Source: Gloeothece verrucosa PCC 7822
GTDB taxonomy: Bacteria; Cyanobacteriota; Cyanobacteriia; Cyanobacteriales; Microcystaceae
Direction: 5' to 3'
Length of the DNA: 64,000 bases
Assembly: GCF_000147335.1 (NCBI RefSeq)
Contig: NC_014501.1
Span: forward strand, 372,001-436,000
The notes under the pieces were generated by a model. The model did not search any database. It was not told the DNA's origin and saw only the letters and a list, made by a program, of their open reading frames with translations. Position numbers and translations under genes: made by a program. Shown here in pieces: positions 55,115 to 64,000 of this stretch. Within the stretch, counting starts at the first letter, position 1; each line of letters starts with the position of its first letter.

Positions 55115-56284
55115 ATGACCAACTACGACATCATCGTTATCGGTGGCGGAATTACCGGTTCTGCACTCAGTTATGAACTCGCCCTCAAAGGACTTAAAGT
55201 TCTCCTACTAGAAAAAGATGCTATTTCTCATAATGCCACCCGATATAGTTATGGGGGGTTAGCCTATTGGTGCGGAACAACCAAATTAAACCGACAACTC
55301 TGTCAAGAAGGAATTGATCTTCATCGCAACCTTTCAGCAGAATTAGACGAAAATACAGAATTTAGAGAGATAGATTTAGTTTTAACCATTGACCCAACTG
55401 ATGACCCTCAAACTGTCTTTGAAAGTTACTCTATTTTTGCGATTCCTCCTCAACTCTTGACGGTAGAAGAAGCTTGTCAACTCGAACCTCTCCTTAATCC
55501 TAATGCTATTTCAGGAGTATTAAAACTGCCGCATGGTCATATTAATGCCCAAAAAACCCGAGACGCTTATCAACAGGCCTTTCTGCGTTTAGGGGGAGAC
55601 ATTAAAATAGAATCCGTTGTTAAACTTTTAGCTAACAAAAATCGGATAGAAGGAGTTGTTACTCCACAACAAAAAATTACTGCTAACTCGACAATTGTTT
55701 GTGCAGGAGCATTGAGTCGTTCTCTTTTACAAGCCGCAGGTATTCCGGTTAAACTTTATTTTACTCATTCACTTTCCCTTGAAACGCCGCCCATAGAAGA
55801 CCTTAAACTCCGTACCTTGGTTATGCCAGCCATACAAAAACGGTTAATCATGGAGTCTCAATGGACTACCTCCTCTCAACAACTCTATTGGGATAATCCA
55901 ACGCCAGATTTAAGGGAGGGAATTATTGAACCTGGGGCGATCCAATTTAAAGACAAAAGTTTTGTTTTAGGCCAAATGAGTCAAGTGCGGACTGATTATT
56001 TTGCTGACATTGATTTCGTTATCTCTGAGGCGGAAATACGCGCAGAAGTAGGCAGAATACTACCTCTATTATCTAATATACCAGGAAAGTTACACAGTTG
56101 TCTAGTGGCTTTTGCCAATAACTCTCAACCTTTAGTGGGAGAAATTAATAATTATTCGGGGGTTTATTTGTTTTCTGGTTTCACCAGTCCTTTAATTTTT
56201 GCTCCTCCTTTAGCGAGGCATTTTGCCAGTTGGATAGTAGGAGAAGATGATCAGGTTATTCCTCAGTTATCACCAGTAAGTTAG
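55115..56284 (+). CDS. FAD-dependent oxidoreductase, D-amino-acid oxidase family
   Basis: The 389-residue flavoprotein (start ATG 55115) begins with the Rossmann FAD motif YDIIVIGGGITGSALSYELALKG and LLLEKD. STIVCAGALSRSLLQAAGI supplies the second FAD-contacting segment, and LFSGFTSPLIFAPPLAR is the C-terminal dinucleotide/active-site block. This layout is that of DAO-superfamily enzymes such as glycine/sarcosine oxidase. The substrate is not evident. It is not linked to a partner subunit. Confidence 0.85.
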   Translation: MTNYDIIVIGGGITGSALSYELALKGLKVLLLEKDAISHNATRYSYGGLAYWCGTTKLNRQLCQEGIDLHRNLSAELDENTEFREIDLVLTIDPTDDPQTVFESYSIFAIPPQLLTVEEACQLEPLLNPNAISGVLKLPHGHINAQKTRDAYQQAFLRLGGDIKIESVVKLLANKNRIEGVVTPQQKITANSTIVCAGALSRSLLQAAGIPVKLYFTHSLSLETPPIEDLKLRTLVMPAIQKRLIMESQWTTSSQQLYWDNPTPDLREGIIEPGAIQFKDKSFVLGQMSQVRTDYFADIDFVISEAEIRAEVGRILPLLSNIPGKLHSCLVAFANNSQPLVGEINNYSGVYLFSGFTSPLIFAPPLARHFASWIVGEDDQVIPQLSPVS

Positions 56285-56392
56285 CAATTAAGAGGGATCA
56301 TAAGTAAAGCCGCCACAGAGTTTGGAAATCAATTTGAGATTAGAGCTTATAATTATGGATAAGCTCAATTAATTATTATTTTCCTAGCTTTA

Positions 56393-56560
56393 ATGAGTCC
56401 AAACACTTATCAAGAGTGGCTAAATGTTGCTCTAGAACGTATTGCTGATGCAGAAGCTATACATAAACATAATCCGAACGCAATAGGTGCAGTTTATATG
56501 GCAGGCTATGCTATTGAATGTAGTTTAAAAGCTTTGTTACAAAAGAAGGCTATTCCTTAA
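56393..56560 (+). pseudogene. Truncated HEPN-domain protein
   Basis: The ATG at 56393 opens MSPNTYQEWLNVALERIADA, continuing to VYMAGYAIECSLKALLQKK and a stop after 55 residues. The AGYAIECSLKAL phrase is the first helix pair of HEPN proteins of about 120-140 residues. The part that carries the R-x4-6-H motif is missing, so this is an N-terminal fragment. It ends 15 bp before the large NTPase gene on the same strand. Confidence 0.6.
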
Positions 56561-56575
56561 ACCGAGGCCAATTGG

Positions 56576-59191
56576 ATGAATCAGAACGAAATAAAAGAGC
56601 AAATCCGTCAAAATTTAAGCGATGAGTCCCTCGACTGTCAAGACTTGCGGGTTCAACCCGATCCCTTTTCAGGTTGGCGTATTGTGGTTGTTTGTGAGGG
56701 GTTTGCTGGTAAACCTTATCAAAAAAGAAGAGAAATTACCCTTAAAAAATTAGATAAATTAACCATTGAATCTTTAGATCTTTTGACACCTGATGAACTT
56801 GAATGGGCAGGAACTTTACCTATAGATTCTACATTAGAAGATCTTCCTTTATGGCCTGAAGCATTAGCTAGAAGTAGCAATTTTCCCGAAGAAATTATTT
56901 TTCCCTCAGATTTAGATGAAGATTTAAACCCCCCTATTATCACTACTTTTTATTCTTTAAGAGGAGGAGTAGGACGCTCCACAGCATTAGCCTATACTGC
57001 TAGAATTTTAGCTCGTCGAGGGCGCACTGTACTTTGTGTGGATATGGACTTAGAAGCACCTGGGTTAGCCGCTTTATTTGGCAAAGAAGCAGAAGTCAGA
57101 GATGATCAAGGATTATTATCTCTATTGATTGCTCTTGATCAAGGAAATCAACCTAATATTCAAGAACATATTCTGCGAATATCTGAAACGGAAGAATTAT
57201 ATTGTTTACCGGCGGGTATTCCTAACGCTAATTATGCCCGTTTACTAAATTTAATTAACCCTGAAGCTTGGTATCGAGAAGAAGAAAACCCTTTACGAAA
57301 GTTAATGGATTTGCTCAGTAATCATCTTTCATTTAAACCTGATGTAATTCTTCTGGATGCTCGTACAGGAATTACCCCTTTAAATGCTCCTTTATTATTT
57401 GATCTAGCAGATATAGCAATTATTGTCTTTTTTCCCCATCCTCAAGCCAAAAAAGGAACAGAGGCATTAGTTCGCGCTATGTTAACATCAAAGACAAAAC
57501 GAAATCAAAAATTAACCCCAGAACCTCGGTTTTTAGTATCACCTATTCCCGCTAGTAAAGCACCAGAAGTAGTAGAAAGATATCAAACTAGGGCGTTAGA
57601 TTGGATTAGCACTTGGTTATCCAAATTAAAAGAACAACAGTCTGAAAGTAATAAAATTATTGAATCTGAAATTACTCAATTTATTCCTTACCGTGAAGTG
57701 ATCGCTACTTCAGATCAAACGTTATCAGATCGAGAAATTTGGGAAGATTTTGAACCCGTATCGGAATGGATAGAATTATTTTTACCAACTCGCACTGAAC
57801 AGAGTCTTTTAAATAGAAGTAATTTATCTGAATCGAAACCCGATGTTTTAGCAGAATTAGAATTTTCGGCAGGAACAGCAGAATATCAGAATAATTTTCT
57901 AGAGACTTTTGTCGCTACTGAATTAGTTAATAAAGCTTTACAACCGAGAACTCCGTTAGTGCTAGGTAGAAAAGGGACAGGAAAAACTGCTATTTTTCGT
58001 CGTATTATGGAAGGTACTCAACGCCCTTCAGTAGTGGTAATGTCTCCCAGTCCTCTTAAAAAAGAAAGTTTTTGGGTGATTAGTTCTGATGGATTTAAAG
58101 AAATTGAAAAAACGCTAACAGATACAGGAGGAAGTTGGCGCGAGTTTTGGATGTTACAAACTTGTTTAGCTTGTTATTTATCTACTCCTGAAAATAACAT
58201 ATTACCTGATGAGTCTTTAGCGCAGTTATTAAATAAACGTACCTTAACTGAATTCCAAGTTATCCAGTGTCTCGAACAGATGTTATCTGTTAATAAGGTA
58301 GGACTTTTAGCTAGAGATTGGTTACAACGTCTAGATCAAGCAACCCAAACGGAAACTATTCTTTTATTTGATGGTTTAGATACGGGCTTTGGAAATACTC
58401 AATCTGATAGACAACGACGAACTAAAGCTATTGAAGGATTGCTAACTTTAATTACAGACATAGGGGATAATTTATCTAACTTAAAATTTAAGCTTTTGCT
58501 TAGAGATGATATTTGGCGGAAACTGAGTTTTGAAAATAAAAGTCATTTTTTTGGGCGTTCTGTTACCCTAAGTTGGGAAGAAAAAGCTGACTTTTTTACA
58601 GTTGTTATTAAACAAGCACTTCTTTCTCCAGCTTTTAAAAAAATTACGGCTTCATTTCTTGGTCAAGGGCTACTAGATAATTATGATTATTGGATGGAAT
58701 CTCAAGTTTTTGAGGTCTGGAATTTATTGGTTGGTGAAAGAATGAGAGGCGCAAAATCGGCTTTTACCCGCAACTGGGTTTGGAATCGTTTAGCTGATGG
58801 AAGTGATAACCATAATCCCCGCGCTTTATTACAGCTTTTTGTAGCGGCTAAAGATTGGGAAGTAAAAGAACAAAAAAGAAATAATTATGAAAAAAGTATC
58901 ATTCGACCTAAAGCCTTAATTTCCTCCTTAGAACGAGTATCTAAAGAAGCTTTAGATGCCTTAATTAAAGAGGAATTCCCCGAGTTACAAGAGCTTGTAG
59001 ATCATTTAAAAACTTTAGGAAGAACCCCATTTAAAGCTGAAGAAGTTAAAGGCTTTGACGAATTTTTAAAACTAGGTCTAGAGGTAGGATTATTAGCGAT
59101 ATATGAAGGGACTGAGGACGAAGTTCAGCGTTATAAAGTTCCCGATATCTATCGTTTAGGGATAGGAATGACTCGTCAAGGACAAGCTTAA
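56576..59191 (+). CDS. Two-P-loop ATPase: ParA-like domain plus AAA/STAND-like domain
   Basis: The 871-residue protein has an N-terminal ~90-residue module (IKEQIRQNLSD...WRIVVVCEGFAGKPYQKRRE) that resembles a BolA-like KH fold. A ParA/MinD-type domain begins with the deviant Walker A SLRGGVGRSTALAYTARIL (~127-145), then TVLCVDMDLEAPGLAALFG and VILLDARTGITP. A second NTPase follows, with PLVLGRKGTGKTAIFRRIM (~462-480) and Walker-B-like ETILLFDGLDTGFG (~600). The second half resembles the Sll1717-type P-loop ATPase family. It is followed 20 bp later by the JAMM gene. Role unknown; a stress or defence switch is possible. Confidence 0.72.
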   Translation: MNQNEIKEQIRQNLSDESLDCQDLRVQPDPFSGWRIVVVCEGFAGKPYQKRREITLKKLDKLTIESLDLLTPDELEWAGTLPIDSTLEDLPLWPEALARSSNFPEEIIFPSDLDEDLNPPIITTFYSLRGGVGRSTALAYTARILARRGRTVLCVDMDLEAPGLAALFGKEAEVRDDQGLLSLLIALDQGNQPNIQEHILRISETEELYCLPAGIPNANYARLLNLINPEAWYREEENPLRKLMDLLSNHLSFKPDVILLDARTGITPLNAPLLFDLADIAIIVFFPHPQAKKGTEALVRAMLTSKTKRNQKLTPEPRFLVSPIPASKAPEVVERYQTRALDWISTWLSKLKEQQSESNKIIESEITQFIPYREVIATSDQTLSDREIWEDFEPVSEWIELFLPTRTEQSLLNRSNLSESKPDVLAELEFSAGTAEYQNNFLETFVATELVNKALQPRTPLVLGRKGTGKTAIFRRIMEGTQRPSVVVMSPSPLKKESFWVISSDGFKEIEKTLTDTGGSWREFWMLQTCLACYLSTPENNILPDESLAQLLNKRTLTEFQVIQCLEQMLSVNKVGLLARDWLQRLDQATQTETILLFDGLDTGFGNTQSDRQRRTKAIEGLLTLITDIGDNLSNLKFKLLLRDDIWRKLSFENKSHFFGRSVTLSWEEKADFFTVVIKQALLSPAFKKITASFLGQGLLDNYDYWMESQVFEVWNLLVGERMRGAKSAFTRNWVWNRLADGSDNHNPRALLQLFVAAKDWEVKEQKRNNYEKSIIRPKALISSLERVSKEALDALIKEEFPELQELVDHLKTLGRTPFKAEEVKGFDEFLKLGLEVGLLAIYEGTEDEVQRYKVPDIYRLGIGMTRQGQA

Positions 59192-59211
59192 TTATTCAAC
59201 TAGATTAAAAT

Positions 59212-59661
59212 ATGATTACACTTACTTTAGAACAACTTCAAACAATTTATATACAGGCTGAAAAAATTTATCCCGAAGAATGCTGCGGTTTACTTCTCGG
59301 TAAAATTGAAGGAGAAAATAATCTTGTCAGTGAAGTTAGAGAAACGGAAAATAGTTGGAATGCTGAGGATTTTGAATTTTTATCCCTAACCGAAAGAACG
59401 AAACGCACTAATTTTAGTATTGCTCCGGAAGTAATTTTAAAAGTCCAAAAAGAAGCCCGCGATCGCAATTTAGCCATTATCGGCATTTATCATTCCCATC
59501 CCGATCACGCGGCTATCCCTTCAGAATTTGATCGCCTGATTGCTTGGCCGCAATATTCTTATGTCATTGCTTCTGTCCGACAAGGAAAAGTGATCGATGT
59601 TCGTTGCTGGAAACTCGACAAAGATCATCAATTTCAATCAGAAGAAATCTTAGTTGAGTAA
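59212..59661 (+). CDS. JAMM/MPN (M67) family metallopeptidase
   Basis: The 149-residue protein contains the JAMM zinc motif: Glu in PEECCGLLLGK and HSHPDHAAIPSEFD (HxHx7Sx2D). Bacterial JAMM peptidases remove ubiquitin-like tails (as in ThiS/MoaD/CysO-type proteins) or mature such proteins. No ubiquitin-like or E1-like gene is adjacent; the two-P-loop ATPase gene is. It has no signal peptide. It is monomeric-size and intact. Confidence 0.9.
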   Translation: MITLTLEQLQTIYIQAEKIYPEECCGLLLGKIEGENNLVSEVRETENSWNAEDFEFLSLTERTKRTNFSIAPEVILKVQKEARDRNLAIIGIYHSHPDHAAIPSEFDRLIAWPQYSYVIASVRQGKVIDVRCWKLDKDHQFQSEEILVE

Positions 59662-59839
59662 CTGACCCACGCACTTCGCTTAACGTGAGTGCGGGACTTG
59701 CGAAATTACACAAAGTTTTAATAAGTTCTTGTAACTGTGATTACAGCGCAGTTTTAGCCGCAATTCGGGTAAACTAGCCGATTAGTTCGGGAACCCGTAC
59801 CGTCAAAGGTGTTGCAAAGGCCTCGGTTGTTTCGCTACA

Positions 59840-59866
59840 TTAGCACTCGTAAGGTGAGAGTGCTAA
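59840..59866 (+). promoter_or_regulatory. CIRCE element (HrcA operator) upstream of groESL
   Basis: A perfect consensus TTAGCACTC-N9-GAGTGCTAA at 59840-59848 and 59858-59866, 46 bp before the groES start. HrcA repressor binds this operator in cyanobacterial groESL operons. Confidence 0.97.
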
Positions 59867-59912
59867 CTCAAACCACGAACTCAGACAAAGTAAGTAATCC
59901 GGAGGACATTTC

Positions 59913-60224
59913 ATGGCAGCTATTAGCATTAACGTATCGACAGTAAAACCACTAGGTGATCGCGTTTTTGTCAAAGTTAGCCCATCCGAAGAAAAGACCG
60001 CAGGGGGAATTCTCCTACCTGATACCGCTAAAGAAAAACCCCAAGTTGGTGAAGTTGTAGCCGTTGGGCCAGGTAAGCGCAATGACGATGGTAGTCGTTC
60101 TCCCATAGAAGTCAAAGTCGGTGACAAAGTTTTATATTCCAAATATGCTGGAACCGACATCAAACTGGGTGGAGAAGATTACGTCCTTCTATCTGAAAAA
60201 GATATCTTAGCTGCTGTTGCCTAA
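59913..60224 (+). CDS. groES: GroES co-chaperonin
   Basis: The 103-residue heptameric lid for GroEL contains [33 protein letters not shown] (mobile loop included) and [25 protein letters not shown]. The ATG at 59913 is preceded by CCGGAGGAC, a strong Shine-Dalgarno. It is first in the groESL operon, 131 bp before groEL, under the CIRCE operator. Confidence 0.98.
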   Translation: MAAISINVSTVKPLGDRVFVKVSPSEEKTAGGILLPDTAKEKPQVGEVVAVGPGKRNDDGSRSPIEVKVGDKVLYSKYAGTDIKLGGEDYVLLSEKDILAAVA

Positions 60225-60355
60225 TTTCTTATCGATCATTGGCTGTGTGTTGTTGGTTTTATCCACAACCCCACAACGAGAAACCCTTTAAGTTTCATTG
60301 ATCTTTTATTCGCTGTTCACAACTGTTAGCATCAACTGAGCAATCATATACACCT

Positions 60356-61987
60356 ATGGCTAAATCTATCATTTACAACGACGAAGCACGCCGCGCACTA
60401 GAACGAGGAATGGATATCCTCGCTGAATCTGTAGCCGTTACTCTCGGTCCAAAAGGACGTAACGTAGTATTAGAAAAGAAATTTGGTGCCCCGCAGATTG
60501 TTAACGACGGGATCACCATTGCTAAAGAAATTGAATTAGAAGATCACATTGAGAATACCGGCGTTTCTTTAATTCGTCAAGCCGCTTCTAAAACCAATGA
60601 TGTCGCTGGAGACGGGACCACCACCGCTACCGTACTCGCTCACGCAATGGTTAAAGAAGGGTTACGCAACGTTGCTGCTGGTGCTAACCCCATTTCTATC
60701 AAGCGTGGGATCGACAAAGCGACCGAGTATTTAGTCGGCAAGATTGCAGAACACGCTAAACCGGTTGAAGACTCCAAAGCGATCTCTCAAGTGGGTGCCA
60801 TCTCTGCGGGTAACGATGAAGAAGTCGGCAGCATGATCGCTCAAGCGATGGATAAAGTCGGTAAGGAAGGGGTTATCTCCCTCGAAGAAGGGAAGTCCAT
60901 GACGACCGAACTCGAAATTACCGAAGGGATGCGCTTTGATAAGGGTTATATCTCTCCCTACTTCGTGACTGATACAGAGCGCATGGAGTGCGTTTTCGAT
61001 GACCCCGCCATCCTGCTCACCGATAAGAAAATCGCGCTAGTACAAGATTTAGTGCCTGTATTAGAACAGGTTGCTCGTGCTGGCAAACCGTTATTAATTC
61101 TCGCTGAAGATATCGAAAAAGAAGCGCTTGCTACTCTAGTCGTTAACCGTCTGCGCGGTGTATTAAATGTCGCTGCGGTTAAAGCACCGGGTTTTGGCGA
61201 TCGCCGTAAGCAAATGCTCGAAGATATCGCGGTTCTGACTGGTGGTCAAGTGATCAGCGAAGATGCTGGACTCAAGCTAGAAAATACCAAGCTTGATATG
61301 CTCGGTAAAGCTCGCCGTATTACCATCACCAAAGATAACACCACCATTGTTGCTGAAGGTAACGAAGCGGGTGTTAAAGCGCGTTGCGAACAAATTCGCC
61401 GTCAAATCGAAGAAACCGAGTCTTCTTACGACAAAGAAAAATTACAAGAACGTCTTGCTAAGTTATCCGGTGGGGTTGCAGTCATTAAAGTGGGTGCTGC
61501 TACCGAAACCGAAATGAAAGACCGCAAACTCCGCTTAGAAGACGCGATCAACGCAACTAAAGCGGCTGTGGAAGAAGGGATCGTTCCTGGTGGCGGTACT
61601 ACCTTAGCTCATTTAACTCCTACCCTCGAAGAGTGGGCAAAAGCTAACCTCAAGACTGAAGAGTTAACCGGTGCGCTAATTGTTGCTCGTGCGTTAACGG
61701 CTCCCTTAAAGCGTATTGCTGAAAATGCCGGACAAAATGGTGCTGTTGTCGCTGAACGGGTAAAAGAGAAGGAATTCAACGTCGGTTATAATGCCGCTAA
61801 TGATACCTTCACCAATATGCTAGAAGCGGGTATCGTTGACCCTGCTAAGGTAACTCGTTCTGCTCTGCAAAATGCGGCTTCTATTGCAGGTATGGTTCTC
61901 ACCACTGAGTGTATTGTGGTTGACAAACCTGAAAAAGAAAAATCTGCTGCGGGTGCTGGCGCTGGCGGCGGTGATTTTGATTACTAA
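60356..61987 (+). CDS. groEL: GroEL chaperonin (GroEL1 type)
   Basis: The 543-residue ATP-dependent chaperonin is linked to groES, the arrangement of cyanobacterial GroEL1 (GroEL2 is usually unlinked). Motifs: [32 protein letters not shown], the ATP site [13 protein letters not shown], and [16 protein letters not shown] [15 protein letters not shown]. The C-terminus ends in [12 protein letters not shown] rather than the GGM repeats of E. coli, as in other cyanobacterial GroEL1 proteins. Regulation by HrcA/CIRCE is expected. Confidence 0.97.
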   Translation: MAKSIIYNDEARRALERGMDILAESVAVTLGPKGRNVVLEKKFGAPQIVNDGITIAKEIELEDHIENTGVSLIRQAASKTNDVAGDGTTTATVLAHAMVKEGLRNVAAGANPISIKRGIDKATEYLVGKIAEHAKPVEDSKAISQVGAISAGNDEEVGSMIAQAMDKVGKEGVISLEEGKSMTTELEITEGMRFDKGYISPYFVTDTERMECVFDDPAILLTDKKIALVQDLVPVLEQVARAGKPLLILAEDIEKEALATLVVNRLRGVLNVAAVKAPGFGDRRKQMLEDIAVLTGGQVISEDAGLKLENTKLDMLGKARRITITKDNTTIVAEGNEAGVKARCEQIRRQIEETESSYDKEKLQERLAKLSGGVAVIKVGAATETEMKDRKLRLEDAINATKAAVEEGIVPGGGTTLAHLTPTLEEWAKANLKTEELTGALIVARALTAPLKRIAENAGQNGAVVAERVKEKEFNVGYNAANDTFTNMLEAGIVDPAKVTRSALQNAASIAGMVLTTECIVVDKPEKEKSAAGAGAGGGDFDY

Positions 61988-62017
61988 TCTTTAATTGAAT
62001 TCCGTGAACTGATGATA

Positions 62018-62050
62018 GGGTGGGTAGTAGGCCCACCTTATTTGTTTTTA
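62018..62050 (+). terminator. Probable terminator of groESL
   Basis: GGTGGGT pairs with GGCCCACC around a five-base loop and is followed by TTATTTGTTTTT. It lies about 30 bp past the groEL stop. Confidence 0.65.
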
Positions 62051-62115
62051 ACACCAATGTCTAAAAAAGTCCCCACCTATCAATTATCTAAAAAATACCC
62101 ACATTGAACGGTGGA

Positions 62116-63198
62116 TTATTTATTTTTCGGCTGATTTTTGGCTTGTTCTATAGCAATTTCGCGGATAGCATCATAAGAACTCCGATTAGATGAGCCTTCT
62201 ATCGCTTTAACCGCTAAGTCTTGTACTTGTTTCAGTGCGGCTTCGAGTTGTTGACTTAAGTTGCGAATTCTTCCTTCTTGGGTTTGAATGGTTTGTTGTA
62301 AAGAAGACAGTCTTAATTCATAATTTTTTCTTTCTCCTTCTATTTCTTTATTGCGTAAATCGGCTTTAATTTTTGCCTGATAATTACCAATTCCTTTGCC
62401 TTCTTCTTTACCTTGTTTAATTTTGGCTTCGAGTTCTTTCTCAAAGTCTTCTACTTTAGCTTTAGCTTCTGCTTGTTCTTTTTCTCGTTTAGCAATGCTT
62501 TCTTCTCGCTCTTTCCATTGTTTTTCTTGGGTTTGACGAGCTTCAGATAACTCTTGATATTGAGTTTTCTTTTGCTGTTCGTACTGTTCTAAATCCAAAC
62601 TTCTTTCTAAGTTTAAATTGTACCAATATTCTTCTTCTTCTCGTTCTAGATTTTTTTGATAGTCATCATTGCGGGTTTTAATTTCTCGATTGTGATTTTC
62701 TTGTTCTTTTCTCCAAGCTGTTCGTAAATCTTGAATTTCTTGTAATAAGGTTTCTCGCTGCTGATTTATTTCTTCTCCAAAGGTCTTAGAATTTTCCTCA
62801 TAAGATTGAATTAAGGTATCTAGAGTATTTTCTTCAACGGTTTCTACTTGATGCAATTGTTGTAATTGTTCGAGTTCTTCCGCTAACTCTTCTCTTAAGT
62901 CTTCAAGGGTGGAAGCTTCGGCAATCAGTTTTTCTGATAAATTGCTGACGGAACTTCCAAAACCCACTTGTAAGTTTTCTAGATTTTGCAGAATTTGAGA
63001 AATATTAGCTTGAAGAATTTGAGGCGCTTTTACGGCTGTATTGTTTGTGGTAGTATTGGGCATGGTTTGGCTCGCTTCAGTTGCTTTCAGTTTACTAAGT
63101 TTTTTCAGTTGGGCTTCGATTTCTACTTTTTCTTTTTCTAATTCTTCAAAAGCTTGTAAAATTTCGGTCTTGGTGCTTTTAGAATTGATTTTAGCCAT
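62116..63198 (-). CDS. Long coiled-coil protein, copy A
   Basis: The 360-residue protein is charged and almost wholly alpha-helical, with no membrane segment. After a short N-terminal coiled coil and a Thr/Asn linker, continuous heptads run from ~95 to ~335, rich in Glu, Lys and Gln; WKEREESIAKREKEQAEA is typical. It ends in a polar tail (SSNRSSYDAIREIAIEQAKN). The neighbouring upstream gene encodes a paralogue, so they form a tandem duplicate pair. Function unknown; a cytoskeletal or scaffold role is possible from the structure only. Confidence 0.72.
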   Translation of the reverse strand: MAKINSKSTKTEILQAFEELEKEKVEIEAQLKKLSKLKATEASQTMPNTTTNNTAVKAPQILQANISQILQNLENLQVGFGSSVSNLSEKLIAEASTLEDLREELAEELEQLQQLHQVETVEENTLDTLIQSYEENSKTFGEEINQQRETLLQEIQDLRTAWRKEQENHNREIKTRNDDYQKNLEREEEEYWYNLNLERSLDLEQYEQQKKTQYQELSEARQTQEKQWKEREESIAKREKEQAEAKAKVEDFEKELEAKIKQGKEEGKGIGNYQAKIKADLRNKEIEGERKNYELRLSSLQQTIQTQEGRIRNLSQQLEAALKQVQDLAVKAIEGSSNRSSYDAIREIAIEQAKNQPKNK

Positions 63199-63238
63199 GA
63201 ATTAACTCCTAAATAAAATTCAAGTTTTTTTCAAAATA

Positions 63239-64000
63239 CTAGGCGGTTTTAGTTGCTGTGCCATTGGTTTGAAAGGCTCTCATGGCTAAGTTTTGCGCTT
63301 GAGTGGTAGCCGCTTGTAATTGAGCCGTGAGTTCCGCTATCTGTTCATTATTCCGAGTAATTGCCGCTTCTAGAGATTGAAGGCTTAACTCATATCCTTG
63401 CTTAGAAAGTTCCCAATCTTTCTCAAATAGGTCTGTTCTAACTTTTGCGTCTCTTTCTGCTTCTTTAATTGCTTCTCCTTTAGCTTTGTTGTATTCTTCT
63501 TTCAGTTTTTCTTCAAAACCGCTTATCTTCTTCAGATTCTCTTGGAATTCTTTTTCATGCTCGGTTAAGACTTTTTCTCGTTCTTTCCACCCTTTTTCTT
63601 TTTCTTTATTCACTTGTTGTAACTCTCGTTGTTGTTGTCGTTTTTTCTCCTCATATTCATCGGTTTCTATTTTGCGGTCGCGCTCAAGATGGTATTGATA
63701 ATCTGCCGCTTCTTCCTGCCGTTTATTCGCGGTTAATTCGGCAGTTTCAGTCACTTTTATTTCAAAGTCTTGTTGTTCTTTTTCCCAAGTTTTGCGAGTT
63801 TGGGCCATGTCTTTTTCTATGGTTTCTCGTTGCTCGGCGGTCTGTTCTTGCAAAATTCTTAACTGTTCTTGATGTTCCTGTCTTAAAATATGAAGGGCAT
63901 CAGCAACTAAGCGGACTTTCCGCAATTCTTCTAATTGTTCTTTTTGCACGCCGATGGCTTTTCGTAGTTCATCTAATTTAGATGATTCTGAGGTTAATCT
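63239..64000 (-). CDS. Long coiled-coil protein, copy B (partial at window edge)
   Basis: This paralogue of the previous gene shares the order and many residues: GWKEREKVLTEHEKEFQ against QWKEREESIAKREKEQA, YELSLQSLEAAI against YELRLSSLQQTI, and LAMRAF against LAVKAI near the end. The frame is still open at the right window edge, so the N-terminus is missing; at least 253 residues are visible. Any start codon inside the window, such as the GTG at 63949, is probably internal. It reads toward copy A, 40 bp away, and the two are probably co-transcribed. Confidence 0.7.
   Translation of the reverse strand, partial: RLTSESSKLDELRKAIGVQKEQLEELRKVRLVADALHILRQEHQEQLRILQEQTAEQRETIEKDMAQTRKTWEKEQQDFEIKVTETAELTANKRQEEAADYQYHLERDRKIETDEYEEKKRQQQRELQQVNKEKEKGWKEREKVLTEHEKEFQENLKKISGFEEKLKEEYNKAKGEAIKEAERDAKVRTDLFEKDWELSKQGYELSLQSLEAAITRNNEQIAELTAQLQAATTQAQNLAMRAFQTNGTATKTA

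Overview
The window is chromosomal DNA of a cyanobacterium. It carries psaC, petH with a phycobilisome-linker-type N-terminal domain, prk, chlB, an FtsH2-type ftsH, a CpcS-type bilin lyase, a Tab2-type protein, a CIRCE-controlled groESL operon and many scattered GCGATCGC (HIP1) octamers. The gene content and moderately AT-rich sequence suggest a unicellular chroococcalean lineage (Cyanothece/Gloeothece-like). The species cannot be fixed from sequence alone.

Layout. 0-4 kb: start of a putative site-2 protease, murQ, two small conserved cyanobacterial proteins and a sulfate-binding lipoprotein, all on the minus strand. 4-9 kb, plus strand: psaC, a cNMP-binding protein, ilvB with a C-terminal zinc ribbon, a CpcS-type lyase and an unknown gene. 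9-17.4 kb, minus strand: a multi-PAS hybrid kinase with a fused ribbon-helix-helix, a DNA methyltransferase overlapping lspA, overlapping bioB/bioY, and two Uma2 proteins. 17.5-20.5 kb, plus strand: rseP-type protease, nth and a GT4 glycosyltransferase.

20.6-31.9 kb is the most unusual part. A vWA-like lipoprotein gene diverges from a plus-strand operon that encodes a four-helix membrane protein, a tubulin/FtsZ-like protein, a 1097-residue protein ending in an actin/Hsp70-type ATPase, and a signal-bearing single-pass coiled-coil protein. Facing it is a minus-strand operon: a second exported/TM coiled-coil protein, an unknown helical protein and a MinD/ParA-like ATPase with its own membrane anchor. 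Tubulin-, actin- and ParA-type NTPase folds thus sit side by side with membrane anchors. I read this as a membrane-associated cytoskeletal or membrane-remodelling system of unknown function. I saw no HIP1 site from about 24.3 to 34.3 kb, which fits an accessory block.

32-47.9 kb returns to core genes (DUF3754 protein, hydrolase, prk, petH, ComFB-like protein, CmcJ/NvfI-family protein, ftsH, CmpR-like regulator, Tab2, GT2, ruvC), with a broken lysE remnant. 48.05-48.37 kb holds fifteen 21-bp A-tract repeats. 48.4-59.7 kb mixes patatin, chlB, argG and an FAD oxidoreductase with accessory genes: a TauD-like oxygenase, a HEPN-like/zinc-ribbon protein, hicB with a decayed hicA, a HEPN fragment, a two-P-loop ParA/STAND-like protein and a JAMM peptidase. 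The window ends with groESL and two tandem paralogous coiled-coil genes, the second cut by the window edge. I found no tRNA, rRNA, CRISPR array or intact insertion sequence.
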